A DNA stretch of 7,402 bases. Origin: an uncultured Sutterella sp. (GTDB lineage: Bacteria; Pseudomonadota; Gammaproteobacteria; Burkholderiales; Burkholderiaceae_F). The stretch spans positions 1-7,402 of the forward strand of contig CABSHY010000060.1 of NCBI GenBank assembly GCA_902477615.1. The letters are read 5' to 3'. Within the stretch, counting starts at the first letter, position 1. Each line of letters begins with the position of its first letter. Of the stretch, positions 1 to 5,792 are shown piece after piece. The position numbers and the translations under genes are program-made. Under the pieces are notes generated by a model, which was not told where the DNA came from, did no database searches, and saw only the letters and a list, made by a program, of their open reading frames with translations.

Positions 1-649
1 GCTCTAACGTTACATAGAGCGTGCAACCGGACAAACGATAGTTTTCCAAAGCGTGAGCGGCTTGACGAATCGCATTGACTTCAGCGTGAGCGCTCGGATC
101 ATGGTGACCGATCGGGCAATTGCGACCCACACCAATGATTTGATCGTCTTTGACAATGACGCAACCCACGGGGACTTCACCTTCAGAAGCCGCTTCCTTG
201 GCAAACTCCAACGCTTCACGCATGAATTCCGGATCTTTGTCGTTTTCGATACGTTTTTTAGCGTTCGCTGCCATGTTTTTAAGCTGACGCGCCTTTTTCA
301 TCACTTGCTTGGTTTGCTCGCGATGATCGTACTCAAGTTCAACGGCACGATCTAAACTTTCACGATCGTAGCGATCTTCTTTGCTCTTTCGATAGCCCAC
401 TGTGGCTTCAAAAATGAAACCTTGCTTGAGGGCTTGCAAAAGCAGCGTCACGGGCTTTTCATCGAGCCAATCACCGGACTTTTCCAAAAATTCTTTTGCC
501 TTTTCCAAAGCTGTGGCTGCCGAGATAAGATCGTTAGGCAAATACGTAACAAACGCTTCGATAACAGCAGACAAATCCTGAGGGTCTCGCTTTTCCAACG
601 AAGCTAACGTACTGCCTCGACGAATGGTTAAATCAATAAATCTTTGCAC
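1..649 (-). CDS. tadA: tRNA-specific adenosine-34 deaminase TadA with N-terminal extension (partial, C-terminus off left edge)
   Basis: TadA deaminates adenosine 34 to inosine in the anticodon of tRNA-Arg(ACG), using a zinc-activated water. The visible part is 216 codons. From about residue 143 it reads as classic TadA: MREALEFAKEA, then EVPVGCVIV, the zinc and proton-shuttle motif HAE (residues 188-190), and NYRLSGCTLYVTLE ending at the edge. The PC-x-x-C zinc cysteines should follow just outside the window. I chose GTG at 649 because GGGAG sits 6-7 bases upstream, whereas internal ATGs at 301, 274 and 223 have no good ribosome binding site. This leaves about 140 residues before the TadA domain. 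They are rich in Lys, Glu and Leu, probably helical, and match no domain I recognise. E. coli TadA starts almost directly with the deaminase domain. The frame is open throughout, so this looks like a real fusion or lineage-specific extension. Deaminase identity is very secure; the extension's role is unknown. Confidence 0.93.
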   Translation of the reverse strand, partial: MQRFIDLTIRRGSTLASLEKRDPQDLSAVIEAFVTYLPNDLISAATALEKAKEFLEKSGDWLDEKPVTLLLQALKQGFIFEATVGYRKSKEDRYDRESLDRAVELEYDHREQTKQVMKKARQLKNMAANAKKRIENDKDPEFMREALEFAKEAASEGEVPVGCVIVKDDQIIGVGRNCPIGHHDPSAHAEVNAIRQAAHALENYRLSGCTLYVTLE

Positions 650-747
650 TGGATTCTCCCAACAAAACTTTCTCCATTTTAACTTTTTGACAGACAAAAT
701 TCTTTGCGAATTGGCACAATTACTTAACCAATTTTGAGGATTTTTTT

Positions 748-1170
748 ATGAAAAAGAATTTGTTGTTTGTCGCTGGATTATTACCTGTCCTCTTGACTGC
801 CAATGTAGCGCTTGCCGGACAATATAGTGACGCACTCGGTCAGTGCCTTGTTAAAAATGCGAACAAAGCCGACACCAAAGTTTTGACGCAATATGCTTTT
901 GTCACGCTCGGTCAAACACAAGCGGCCAAAGAAATTGTGGTGATTCCTCAAAAGAAAATTGATGCCGTCACCACCAAAGCGCAAACCGTTGTTGTTCGAC
1001 TTTTAGCGAAAGACTGTGCGGGTCCGGCTTTGAAGGCCACCCTTTACGAAGGTAAAAACGGCGTTCCCAATGGTGTGAAATACGCTGTCATGCAATACAT
1101 GCAAGACGAAATGCAAAGTCGAACGGTTGATGCGTTGATTTCAAAACTTGCTAACCTCAAAACGCCTTAA
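748..1170 (+). CDS. Small exported protein of unknown function
   Basis: This 140-residue protein starts with a clear Sec signal peptide: MKKN, a hydrophobic stretch to about residue 20, and a likely signal peptidase I cut after ALA (residue 23). The mature part is about 117 residues and probably periplasmic. It has only two cysteines, C33 and C90, which could form one disulfide. The pattern GQCLVKN near the mature N-terminus and LLAKDC before the second cysteine reminds me of a group of small secreted hypothetical proteins in Proteobacteria, but I cannot name a family. A GAGGA ribosome binding site lies 7 bases before the ATG. The gene is divergent from tadA and ends just before a bidirectional terminator, so it is probably a single transcript. 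Its lysine codons are mostly AAA (12 of 15). No function should be assigned. Confidence 0.85.
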   Translation: MKKNLLFVAGLLPVLLTANVALAGQYSDALGQCLVKNANKADTKVLTQYAFVTLGQTQAAKEIVVIPQKKIDAVTTKAQTVVVRLLAKDCAGPALKATLYEGKNGVPNGVKYAVMQYMQDEMQSRTVDALISKLANLKTP

Positions 1171-1192
1171 CCTGCAAGAAATCACCTCAGAG

Positions 1193-1220
1193 AAAAGCCA
1201 CCCATCTCGGGTGGCCTTTT
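1193..1220. terminator. Bidirectional intrinsic terminator
   Basis: A perfect 7-bp stem GCCACCC / GGGTGGC (1197-1203 and 1209-1215) with loop ATCTC is flanked by AAAA on the left and CTTTT on the right. It can therefore end both the rightward small exported protein gene and the leftward amidase gene, which converge here. Confidence 0.85.
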
Positions 1221-1248
1221 GCTCGATGACGATTAAGAGACTGACAGA

Positions 1249-2499
1249 CTAAGCAACCAAATCCGCCTCCAGCGCCGTCTTCAAAATCGTTGAAGCTTCA
1301 ACAAAGTCTTCCATCTTCATCTTTTCTTTCGGGTTGTGAGAACCATCTTGATTGGCGACAAAGATCATCGCCATGGGAACCCCACACTGCCCCATCAATT
1401 GAGCATCGTGACCGGCACCCGAAGGCATCACAATGGTATTGATCTTCGTTTGTTTGGCCGCGTCGCTCAAACGTTGCATTAAGTGCTCATTACTTTGAAT
1501 GGGTTCAATGAAGGACGGCGTATCCAAAATCACTTCTACACCAAACTCTTCCTCTACTTTCTTGACTTCTGCCTTAAAGAGATCGTAGAAGCGTTCACGC
1601 GTTTGAACATGAAGCGTACGAATGTCCAAGCTAAACGTCACTTCGCCCGGCACGATATTAAAGCTTGCGGACTTCGGCGTATTGACAACACCGATCGTGT
1701 AAACCAAATCCGCCCCCTCATCCAATGCCTTTTGCCAATGATCCACCATGCGGACATTTAAAGTACTTAACGCTACAAAAGCGTCATGACGAAATTCTTT
1801 GTCGATAGCTCCGGAGTGAGCCGTTTCGCCCACCAATCGAATGGCACGATGGTAGACGTTGCCTAGAATGCCGCTCACCAACCCAACGCGAGTCGAAGGC
1901 ATCAAGTCCAAACGCGGGCCTTGCTCGATGTGCACTTCGTAGTAGGCATCAATGTCTGAAATGTCTTCCAATGGTTTTTGTGTCATCAAATCTTGGGGAT
2001 TAACACCGCATAGGGCATAGGCTTCACCCAAAGACACTTTGTCTGGGCCATAACGACGGTCAAGGTCTTCGGACTTAATCAATCCCAAGTAGCCGCGGCA
2101 ACCGTACAAACCTTGCTCTTCGCAGCGCCAGCAAACAACATCAAAATTCTTTTCCGGAACGATCCCCTCTTGACTCATCCAACAGGCGCAAGCCAATGCG
2201 GAGACAATGCCTGCCAAGCCGTCAAAATTACCGCCTTCAATCACGCTGTCACTATGGCTGCCCGAGATCAAGCGACGTTCTGTATTTTTCCCCGACAAAC
2301 GCATCCAAAGGTTGCCGGCCAAATCGTAACGGACGGCCAAACCGTATTGACGGCCGATTCCTTCAAGGTAGCTCAAGACTTTGGTTTCAACGTCCGAGTA
2401 GCCCATACGCAAAATGCCTTCCTGACCGGCACTGATTTTGCGAACATCATCAAAGATTTGGGTGGAAAATTCAGAACAGAAATGGGAAAAATCAGACAT
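1249..2499 (-). CDS. Hydantoinase/carbamoylase-family (M20-like) metallo-amidase
   Basis: This 416-residue protein belongs to the dinuclear-metal amidases that include N-carbamoyl-L-amino acid hydrolase, allantoate amidohydrolase and beta-ureidopropionase. These cytosolic enzymes cleave a carbamoyl or related amide group. The family's ordered motifs are visible: GSHSDSV (80-86), GGNFDGLAG (89-97), EEQG (127-130), VHIEQGP (189-195), SGAGHDAQLM (360-369) and GSHNPKE (386-392). By family pattern the metal ligands should be H82, D93, E128, H190 and H387, and all are present. The usual xNHAGTTPM loop is replaced by TAHSGAIDKEFRHDA (227-241), so the exact substrate cannot be read. I place the start at ATG 2499, which has GGAGG 7 bases upstream. 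A TTG at 2535 would lengthen it by 12 residues but lies over the likely promoter. The gene stands alone between two terminators. Family confidence is high; substrate confidence is low. Confidence 0.88.
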   Translation of the reverse strand: MSDFSHFCSEFSTQIFDDVRKISAGQEGILRMGYSDVETKVLSYLEGIGRQYGLAVRYDLAGNLWMRLSGKNTERRLISGSHSDSVIEGGNFDGLAGIVSALACACWMSQEGIVPEKNFDVVCWRCEEQGLYGCRGYLGLIKSEDLDRRYGPDKVSLGEAYALCGVNPQDLMTQKPLEDISDIDAYYEVHIEQGPRLDLMPSTRVGLVSGILGNVYHRAIRLVGETAHSGAIDKEFRHDAFVALSTLNVRMVDHWQKALDEGADLVYTIGVVNTPKSASFNIVPGEVTFSLDIRTLHVQTRERFYDLFKAEVKKVEEEFGVEVILDTPSFIEPIQSNEHLMQRLSDAAKQTKINTIVMPSGAGHDAQLMGQCGVPMAMIFVANQDGSHNPKEKMKMEDFVEASTILKTALEADLVA

Positions 2500-2525
2500 G
2501 GTTTGCCTCCGTGCAACATTCTTTG

Positions 2526-2554
2526 ACTTTAGCAATTAAGCAAGAAATAACCAA
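2526..2554 (-). promoter_or_regulatory. Putative sigma-70 promoter of the amidase gene
   Basis: Read on the minus strand, TTGGTT (2554-2549) and TAAAGT (2531-2526) are separated by 17 bases. The second hexamer is preceded by TGC, an extended -10 pattern. It lies about 30 bases upstream of the amidase start and just downstream of the terminator that closes the preceding gene. The -35 match is only 3 of 6, so this is a moderate call. Confidence 0.4.
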
Positions 2555-2597
2555 TCCCTAATTGAGTATTACACCTTACTTTTCATTTTTTAAAGCG

Positions 2598-2634
2598 AAA
2601 AAAATCGGCCACACAAAGTGACCGACATTTTTTT
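2598..2634. terminator. Intrinsic terminator behind the YgiW-like gene
   Basis: An 8-bp stem TCGGCCAC / GTGACCGA (2605-2612 and 2618-2625, one G-T pair) has loop ACAAA, seven A on the left and a T-run on the right. On the minus strand it is followed by seven T, so it ends the leftward YgiW-like gene and separates it from the amidase. It could work in both directions, although no rightward gene needs it here. Confidence 0.85.
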
Positions 2635-2646
2635 GAAAAATGTGAA

Positions 2647-3036
2647 TTACTTAATAGGACGTGCTTCAATGACTTCCAATTCAAGCTTCGTGTAGCCTTT
2701 GTCGATTTCAGCCGAAATTTCAACCAAGGCGTCTTTTTTCACATGAGACCAGTTACGATCATCATCTAACTCACAAGCAATCGTGTCACCATTGGTATCG
2801 GTGAATTCATACAATTCTCGACCCAACTGCTTAGTAAAGCGTCCCATTAACACAACCATCTGTTCATCACGACCTTTGTCACGAATCGCTTTAACAGACG
2901 TTAATTGATCGACACTAAAACCTTGTGGGGCCGTTCCCATTGCGGGTTGACTAGCAAAACCTTGGGGTTGTGCGGCATTGGCGGCCAAAGGCATCACAGC
3001 ACAAATGGCAGCCGAGAATAAAACTTTCTTTAGCAT
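2647..3036 (-). CDS. Periplasmic YgiW/YdeI-family OB-fold (BOF) stress protein
   Basis: This is a 129-residue exported protein. Residues 1-21 form a signal peptide (MLKKVLF, then a hydrophobic core) with a likely cut at ANA|AQ. After a short Pro/Gln/Gly linker carrying two PQGF copies (24-27 and 37-40), residues 40-128 match the bacterial OB-fold (BOF, YgiW/YdeI) pattern: SVKAIRDKGRDEQMVVLMGRF, then LYEFTDTNGD, IACELDDDRNW, and a final VEISAEIDKGYTKLELEV. Family members such as YgiW/VisP are small periplasmic proteins linked to stress tolerance and to binding of small ligands; the ligand here is not predictable. I took ATG 3036 because it begins the signal peptide and has AAGGAG upstream; a TTG at 3132 would bury the signal behind 32 residues. 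The gene lies downstream of lysR in the same direction across a 134-bp gap and probably has its own promoter. Confidence 0.85.
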   Translation of the reverse strand: MLKKVLFSAAICAVMPLAANAAQPQGFASQPAMGTAPQGFSVDQLTSVKAIRDKGRDEQMVVLMGRFTKQLGRELYEFTDTNGDTIACELDDDRNWSHVKKDALVEISAEIDKGYTKLELEVIEARPIK

Positions 3037-3067
3037 AGTCGCTCCTTTTCTCTTTAAGTCACTATTT

Positions 3068-3094
3068 ACGATTTCGAGTGTATGGAAAAATCGT
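3068..3094. repeat. Inverted repeat over the likely promoter of the YgiW-like gene
   Basis: ACGATTT (3068-3074) and AAATCGT (3088-3094) form a perfect 7-bp inverted repeat with a 13-base spacer. The spacer contains TACACT on the minus strand (3082-3077), a plausible -10 box about 40 bases before the gene start. No convincing -35 lies at the normal distance, which would suit an activator-dependent promoter. An operator is an inference from symmetry and position only. Confidence 0.4.
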
Positions 3095-3170
3095 TTTCGT
3101 AGGTGTAACGAGGAAAAGAAGTGATTTACCAAATGTTTCCAGACTTCAAGCCATCAAGTCATAGAAGTCG

Positions 3171-4178
3171 CTAACTCTCACTTTGATTCTTTTGCGTATG
3201 GAAAACTTCGGTTCTATCAAAGTCTTCTCGAGGCGGCAAACCGACAATGCCTGCCACGGCTTTTTCGTACATTGAGAATTCATCTTGCATCTGTAAGGCA
3301 TACCACTCGAGGAATATACGTACACGACGAATGTGCCAATTGCTTCGCGTGGTCACAATAAAACACTCCTCTGGTTGCTTCATCCACCCCGGCAAAATGG
3401 GCACAAGGCGCCCAGCGACAATGTCTTCGTAAATTTGCACCAAGGGCATATCAACAGCTACGCCCATGTCGTTTAAGAGTGCCTCACGAATAGCCGTAAT
3501 GTCCACCATTCTGACCACACGATCCAAAATCAAAGGTACTTCTTGACCACGTCGAACCAGGGATTTAGTTTCTTTACGAACGGGGCCTGAGTACACATAA
3601 ACCGTATGGTTCATAAGATCTTTGGGTAAAAGGGGCATGCCATGTTTGGCAATGTATTCCGGTGTTGCGACCGGTAAATAAACGTTGCGACCTCGGTTCA
3701 TGTACGTGAGCCCCGGTAGCGTCGGTTCCCCCGTCAACACCCCGACTTCGCAAAGACCTTTGGCAATATCGTCTTCTTTCATCCCCACCACAATATCCAC
3801 AGAAATGTTGGGATAGATTTCCTTGAACTTGGCCAAAAATGGCGTCAAGCGACGCGTGGCAAATCCGGGAGGCGCAGACAGTCGCACGTGGCCTTGCATC
3901 GCTGCCGCATCAGCCGTTAACGAGTCAATGAGCTGTTGGTGAGCTCTCAAAAGAGGTTCCATTCGAGCCAAGGCTTTTTTCCCTGCTTTGGTGAGCTCCA
4001 TCGGACGGCTGTGATGCACAACCAATGATTGACCAATTCCCTTTTCTAACGCTGTAATGGCTCGGGAAATCGTTGAGGGTTCCAACTCCAACGCTTGTGC
4101 ACAACTGCTCACCGTTCCCAACTTGGCAAAGGTGACGAAAATGCGCCATGCAGTCAAATCATCTAAACGTGAGCTCAT
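3171..4178 (-). CDS. LysR-type transcriptional regulator
   Basis: This 335-residue protein has the LysR layout. An N-terminal winged helix-turn-helix spans about residues 5-65, with helices around GTVSSCAQAL and PSTISRAITALEKGIG and the wing ending LTKAGKKAL. A linker helix follows, then a periplasmic-binding-like effector domain from about residue 96 (VRLSAPPGFATRRL), ending with a typical GVAVDMPLVQIYEDIVAGRLVPILPGW-type region. The C-terminal tail is some 30 residues longer than in many relatives. I chose ATG 4178 over TTG 4208, which lacks a ribosome binding site; ATG 4178 has only a weak AGGG at about 9 bases. The gene diverges from the lyase-dcuC operon with a palindromic operator between them, so it most likely controls that operon and itself. 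The effector is unknown, possibly the lyase substrate or a dicarboxylate. I see no clear terminator after it. Confidence 0.93.
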   Translation of the reverse strand: MSSRLDDLTAWRIFVTFAKLGTVSSCAQALELEPSTISRAITALEKGIGQSLVVHHSRPMELTKAGKKALARMEPLLRAHQQLIDSLTADAAAMQGHVRLSAPPGFATRRLTPFLAKFKEIYPNISVDIVVGMKEDDIAKGLCEVGVLTGEPTLPGLTYMNRGRNVYLPVATPEYIAKHGMPLLPKDLMNHTVYVYSGPVRKETKSLVRRGQEVPLILDRVVRMVDITAIREALLNDMGVAVDMPLVQIYEDIVAGRLVPILPGWMKQPEECFIVTTRSNWHIRRVRIFLEWYALQMQDEFSMYEKAVAGIVGLPPREDFDRTEVFHTQKNQSES

Positions 4179-4217
4179 CAGTAGAAACCCTAACTTAAAG
4201 AAATTCAATTACTTAGG

Positions 4218-4247
4218 AGTGTACATCATCGTAAGAAGAAAACTCAA
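4218..4247 (-). promoter_or_regulatory. Putative promoter of the lysR-type gene
   Basis: On the minus strand TTGAGT (4247-4242) and TACACT (4223-4218) are 18 bases apart, each matching 4 of 6 consensus bases. The -10 lies about 40 bases before the regulator's ATG. The -35 directly abuts the palindromic operator, which fits autorepression. Confidence 0.45.
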
Positions 4248-4248
4248 T

Positions 4249-4279
4249 AGTTTGCATTTAACGCAAACTAGTTTTGCGT
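4249..4279. promoter_or_regulatory. Overlapping LysR-type operator palindromes
   Basis: Two inverted repeats share one half-site. The first is AGTTTGC / GCAAACT (4249-4255 and 4263-4269, 7-base spacer), which contains a T-N11-A core TTTGC-N7-GCAAA as expected for LysR-type regulators. The second is ACGCAAA / TTTGCGT (4261-4267 and 4273-4279, 5-base spacer). The cluster lies in the divergent gap, next to the regulator's -35 and about 90-115 bases before the lyase start. A TTGACT follows at 4283-4288, but no good -10 is found 17 bases on. A weak TGTAAA at 4316-4321 would put the operator near -65, the usual LysR recognition position. Confidence 0.65.
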
Positions 4280-4364
4280 GACTTGACTATTCATCCGATC
4301 AGGGCTGTGTCAAACTGTAAAACACGAAAACTCTTAATCGTCGAATTTCTATGAGGAGAAAAGC

Positions 4365-5780
4365 GTGAGAGACGAATTTTTCTGGCTCGGCCAAATGAAT
4401 AAAGCCACGGTGGTGACGAACACCCGTTTGGGTCTTTTGTCCACCGATTTAGCCAAAAAGGCCGCAGTCGGTATTCAAACGGTGTTGGACTCCGGTGTGG
4501 ATCCTGAAAATCGCGTAAAGCGTGTCATTCAATTTGAACCGAAGCTCATCGCCGCTGCCGGCCCCGAAGTAACGGTCATTCATGTGGGTCGTTCCAGCCA
4601 AGACATGCACTCGACCTATCGCTCCGCCATGATGCGTGATCATGTGCTTCGCCTTGCCAACAGCCTCACTACGGTCATGAATCGCTTGATCGAATTGGGT
4701 CAAGAACATAAAGACACGATATTGCCGAGCTACACCAATGGGGTGGCTGCACAACCGACCTCTTTTGCTCACTACCTCTTGGGCTTTCTCGAGGGCTTCA
4801 AGCGTGACCTCGAACGTTTGGTGGAATTCTATGATCGCTTAAACGTTTGCCCCATGGGTGCTTGCGTTTTAAACGGTACGGGCTGGCCCCTTGACCGTGA
4901 CGGTATGGCAACGCGCTTAGGGTTTGACAAACCCACTCGCAATGCATTTGATGCCACGCAAATCTCCATGACGGATCTTCCGGTTGAATTGGCTCAAATT
5001 CAATCGAGCATCGGTCTTCATGTCGGTCACTTCATCGCTGACATCATGACGCAATACGCTCAACCGCGTCCTTGGATTTTGCTCGCTGAAGGTAACACCT
5101 ATGTGTCCTCCGCCATGCCGCAAAAGCGTAACCCCGGTTTGATGATTAGTGTTCGTGGTTACGCAAGCGACGTGGTCTCTGATGCCATGGCCGTTTTGAC
5201 GCGCGCTCACAACACCAACACGGGCATGATTGACGGCAAGAGCACGAAGATTCATGCCGGCATCATTGATGACACGATCAAGATGCTTGAAAACCTCATG
5301 AAGGTTCTCAATTCGCTCGTTATCAATAAAGAACGTGCCATTGAAGAATTAAATCTCGACTGGACGGCCAGCCAAGAAATCGCCGACCGTTTGATGCACG
5401 ACCATAAGGTGCCCTTCCGTATCGGTCACCATGTCGCAAGCAAAATGGTGGGCTACGCACGCGCCAATGGTATTTTGCCTTTGACCTTCCCCTACGCTGA
5501 AATGCAACGCATCTACAAGGAAGTGATTGAAGCCGAATACCCCGAAGGCGATCACACGTGCCCGATGTCCGAAGAAGAATTCAAGGCTGCCCTTGATCCT
5601 CGCGACATTATCAATAATCGTAAGACCTCTGGCTCTGCTGCTCCCAAGGAAGTCAGCCGTATGCTCGAGGAATTAACAGCCGAAGTAGCGGCATTTAACC
5701 TTTGGTCAAAGCAAAAGAGCGAAGCCATTGACGCTTCCATCGCCAGCCTTGACGAAGAATTTCAATCTTTTCTTAAATAA
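4365..5780 (+). CDS. Argininosuccinate-lyase-like enzyme of the fumarase/aspartase superfamily
   Basis: This 471-residue protein has the three conserved regions of the superfamily, whose members split a C-N or C-O bond by beta-elimination and usually release fumarate. Region 1 is HVGRSSQDMHSTYR (73-86), like the GRSRNDQ stretch of argininosuccinate lyase. Region 2 is LPSYTNGVAAQPTSFAH (120-136). Region 3 is the mobile signature loop SSAMPQKRNPG (248-258), whose serine is the expected catalytic base. GTGWPLDRD and TRNAFDATQISMTD (191-204) also follow the lyase fold. In region 2 the His of the usual YTHxQ is Asn (N124), so the enzyme may not be a true argininosuccinate lyase. Start is GTG 4365 with GAGGAG six bases upstream. 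It is first in an operon, 12 bp before dcuC, divergent from a LysR regulator. A catabolic lyase acting on an N-substituted aspartate or similar succinyl compound is inferred. Confidence 0.9.
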   Translation: MRDEFFWLGQMNKATVVTNTRLGLLSTDLAKKAAVGIQTVLDSGVDPENRVKRVIQFEPKLIAAAGPEVTVIHVGRSSQDMHSTYRSAMMRDHVLRLANSLTTVMNRLIELGQEHKDTILPSYTNGVAAQPTSFAHYLLGFLEGFKRDLERLVEFYDRLNVCPMGACVLNGTGWPLDRDGMATRLGFDKPTRNAFDATQISMTDLPVELAQIQSSIGLHVGHFIADIMTQYAQPRPWILLAEGNTYVSSAMPQKRNPGLMISVRGYASDVVSDAMAVLTRAHNTNTGMIDGKSTKIHAGIIDDTIKMLENLMKVLNSLVINKERAIEELNLDWTASQEIADRLMHDHKVPFRIGHHVASKMVGYARANGILPLTFPYAEMQRIYKEVIEAEYPEGDHTCPMSEEEFKAALDPRDIINNRKTSGSAAPKEVSRMLEELTAEVAAFNLWSKQKSEAIDASIASLDEEFQSFLK

Positions 5781-5792
5781 TCGGAGATAACT

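Noticed and set aside
10..219. Open frame of 69 codons on the minus strand within tadA
   Set aside because: It is out of frame with the TadA reading, which shows the HAE and VTLE motifs. The product is basic nonsense.
687..720. Perfect TTGACA (687-692) as a promoter for the gene at 748
   Set aside because: No acceptable -10 lies 16-18 bases downstream; CACAAT at 715-720 is 22 bases away. It may still be part of a promoter, but I cannot support one.
711..726. TTGGCAC-N5 sequence resembling a sigma-54 promoter before the small exported gene
   Set aside because: The -12 element should read TTGC but is CTTA here, so the essential GC is missing.
2113..2526. Plus-strand open frame of 137 codons opposite the amidase
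   Set aside because: It is a shadow of the conserved amidase coding strand, with no domain or signal of its own.
2500..2535. Upstream TTG start at 2535 for the amidase
   Set aside because: The ATG at 2499 has a strong GGAGG site, and the extra 12 codons overlap the likely -10 box.
3037..3132. Upstream TTG start at 3132 for the YgiW-like gene
   Set aside because: It would place 32 residues before a clear signal peptide, while ATG 3036 has AAGGAG upstream.
3130..3175. GACTT/AAGTC repeats after lysR as a terminator
   Set aside because: Arms are only 5 bp, the spacing is loose and there is no T-run on the minus strand.
4351..4368. Five-codon mini reading frame ATG AGG AGA AAA GCG TGA overlapping the lyase start
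   Set aside because: It consists of the lyase's own ribosome binding site read as codons and has no ribosome binding site of its own. Translational coupling is unlikely.
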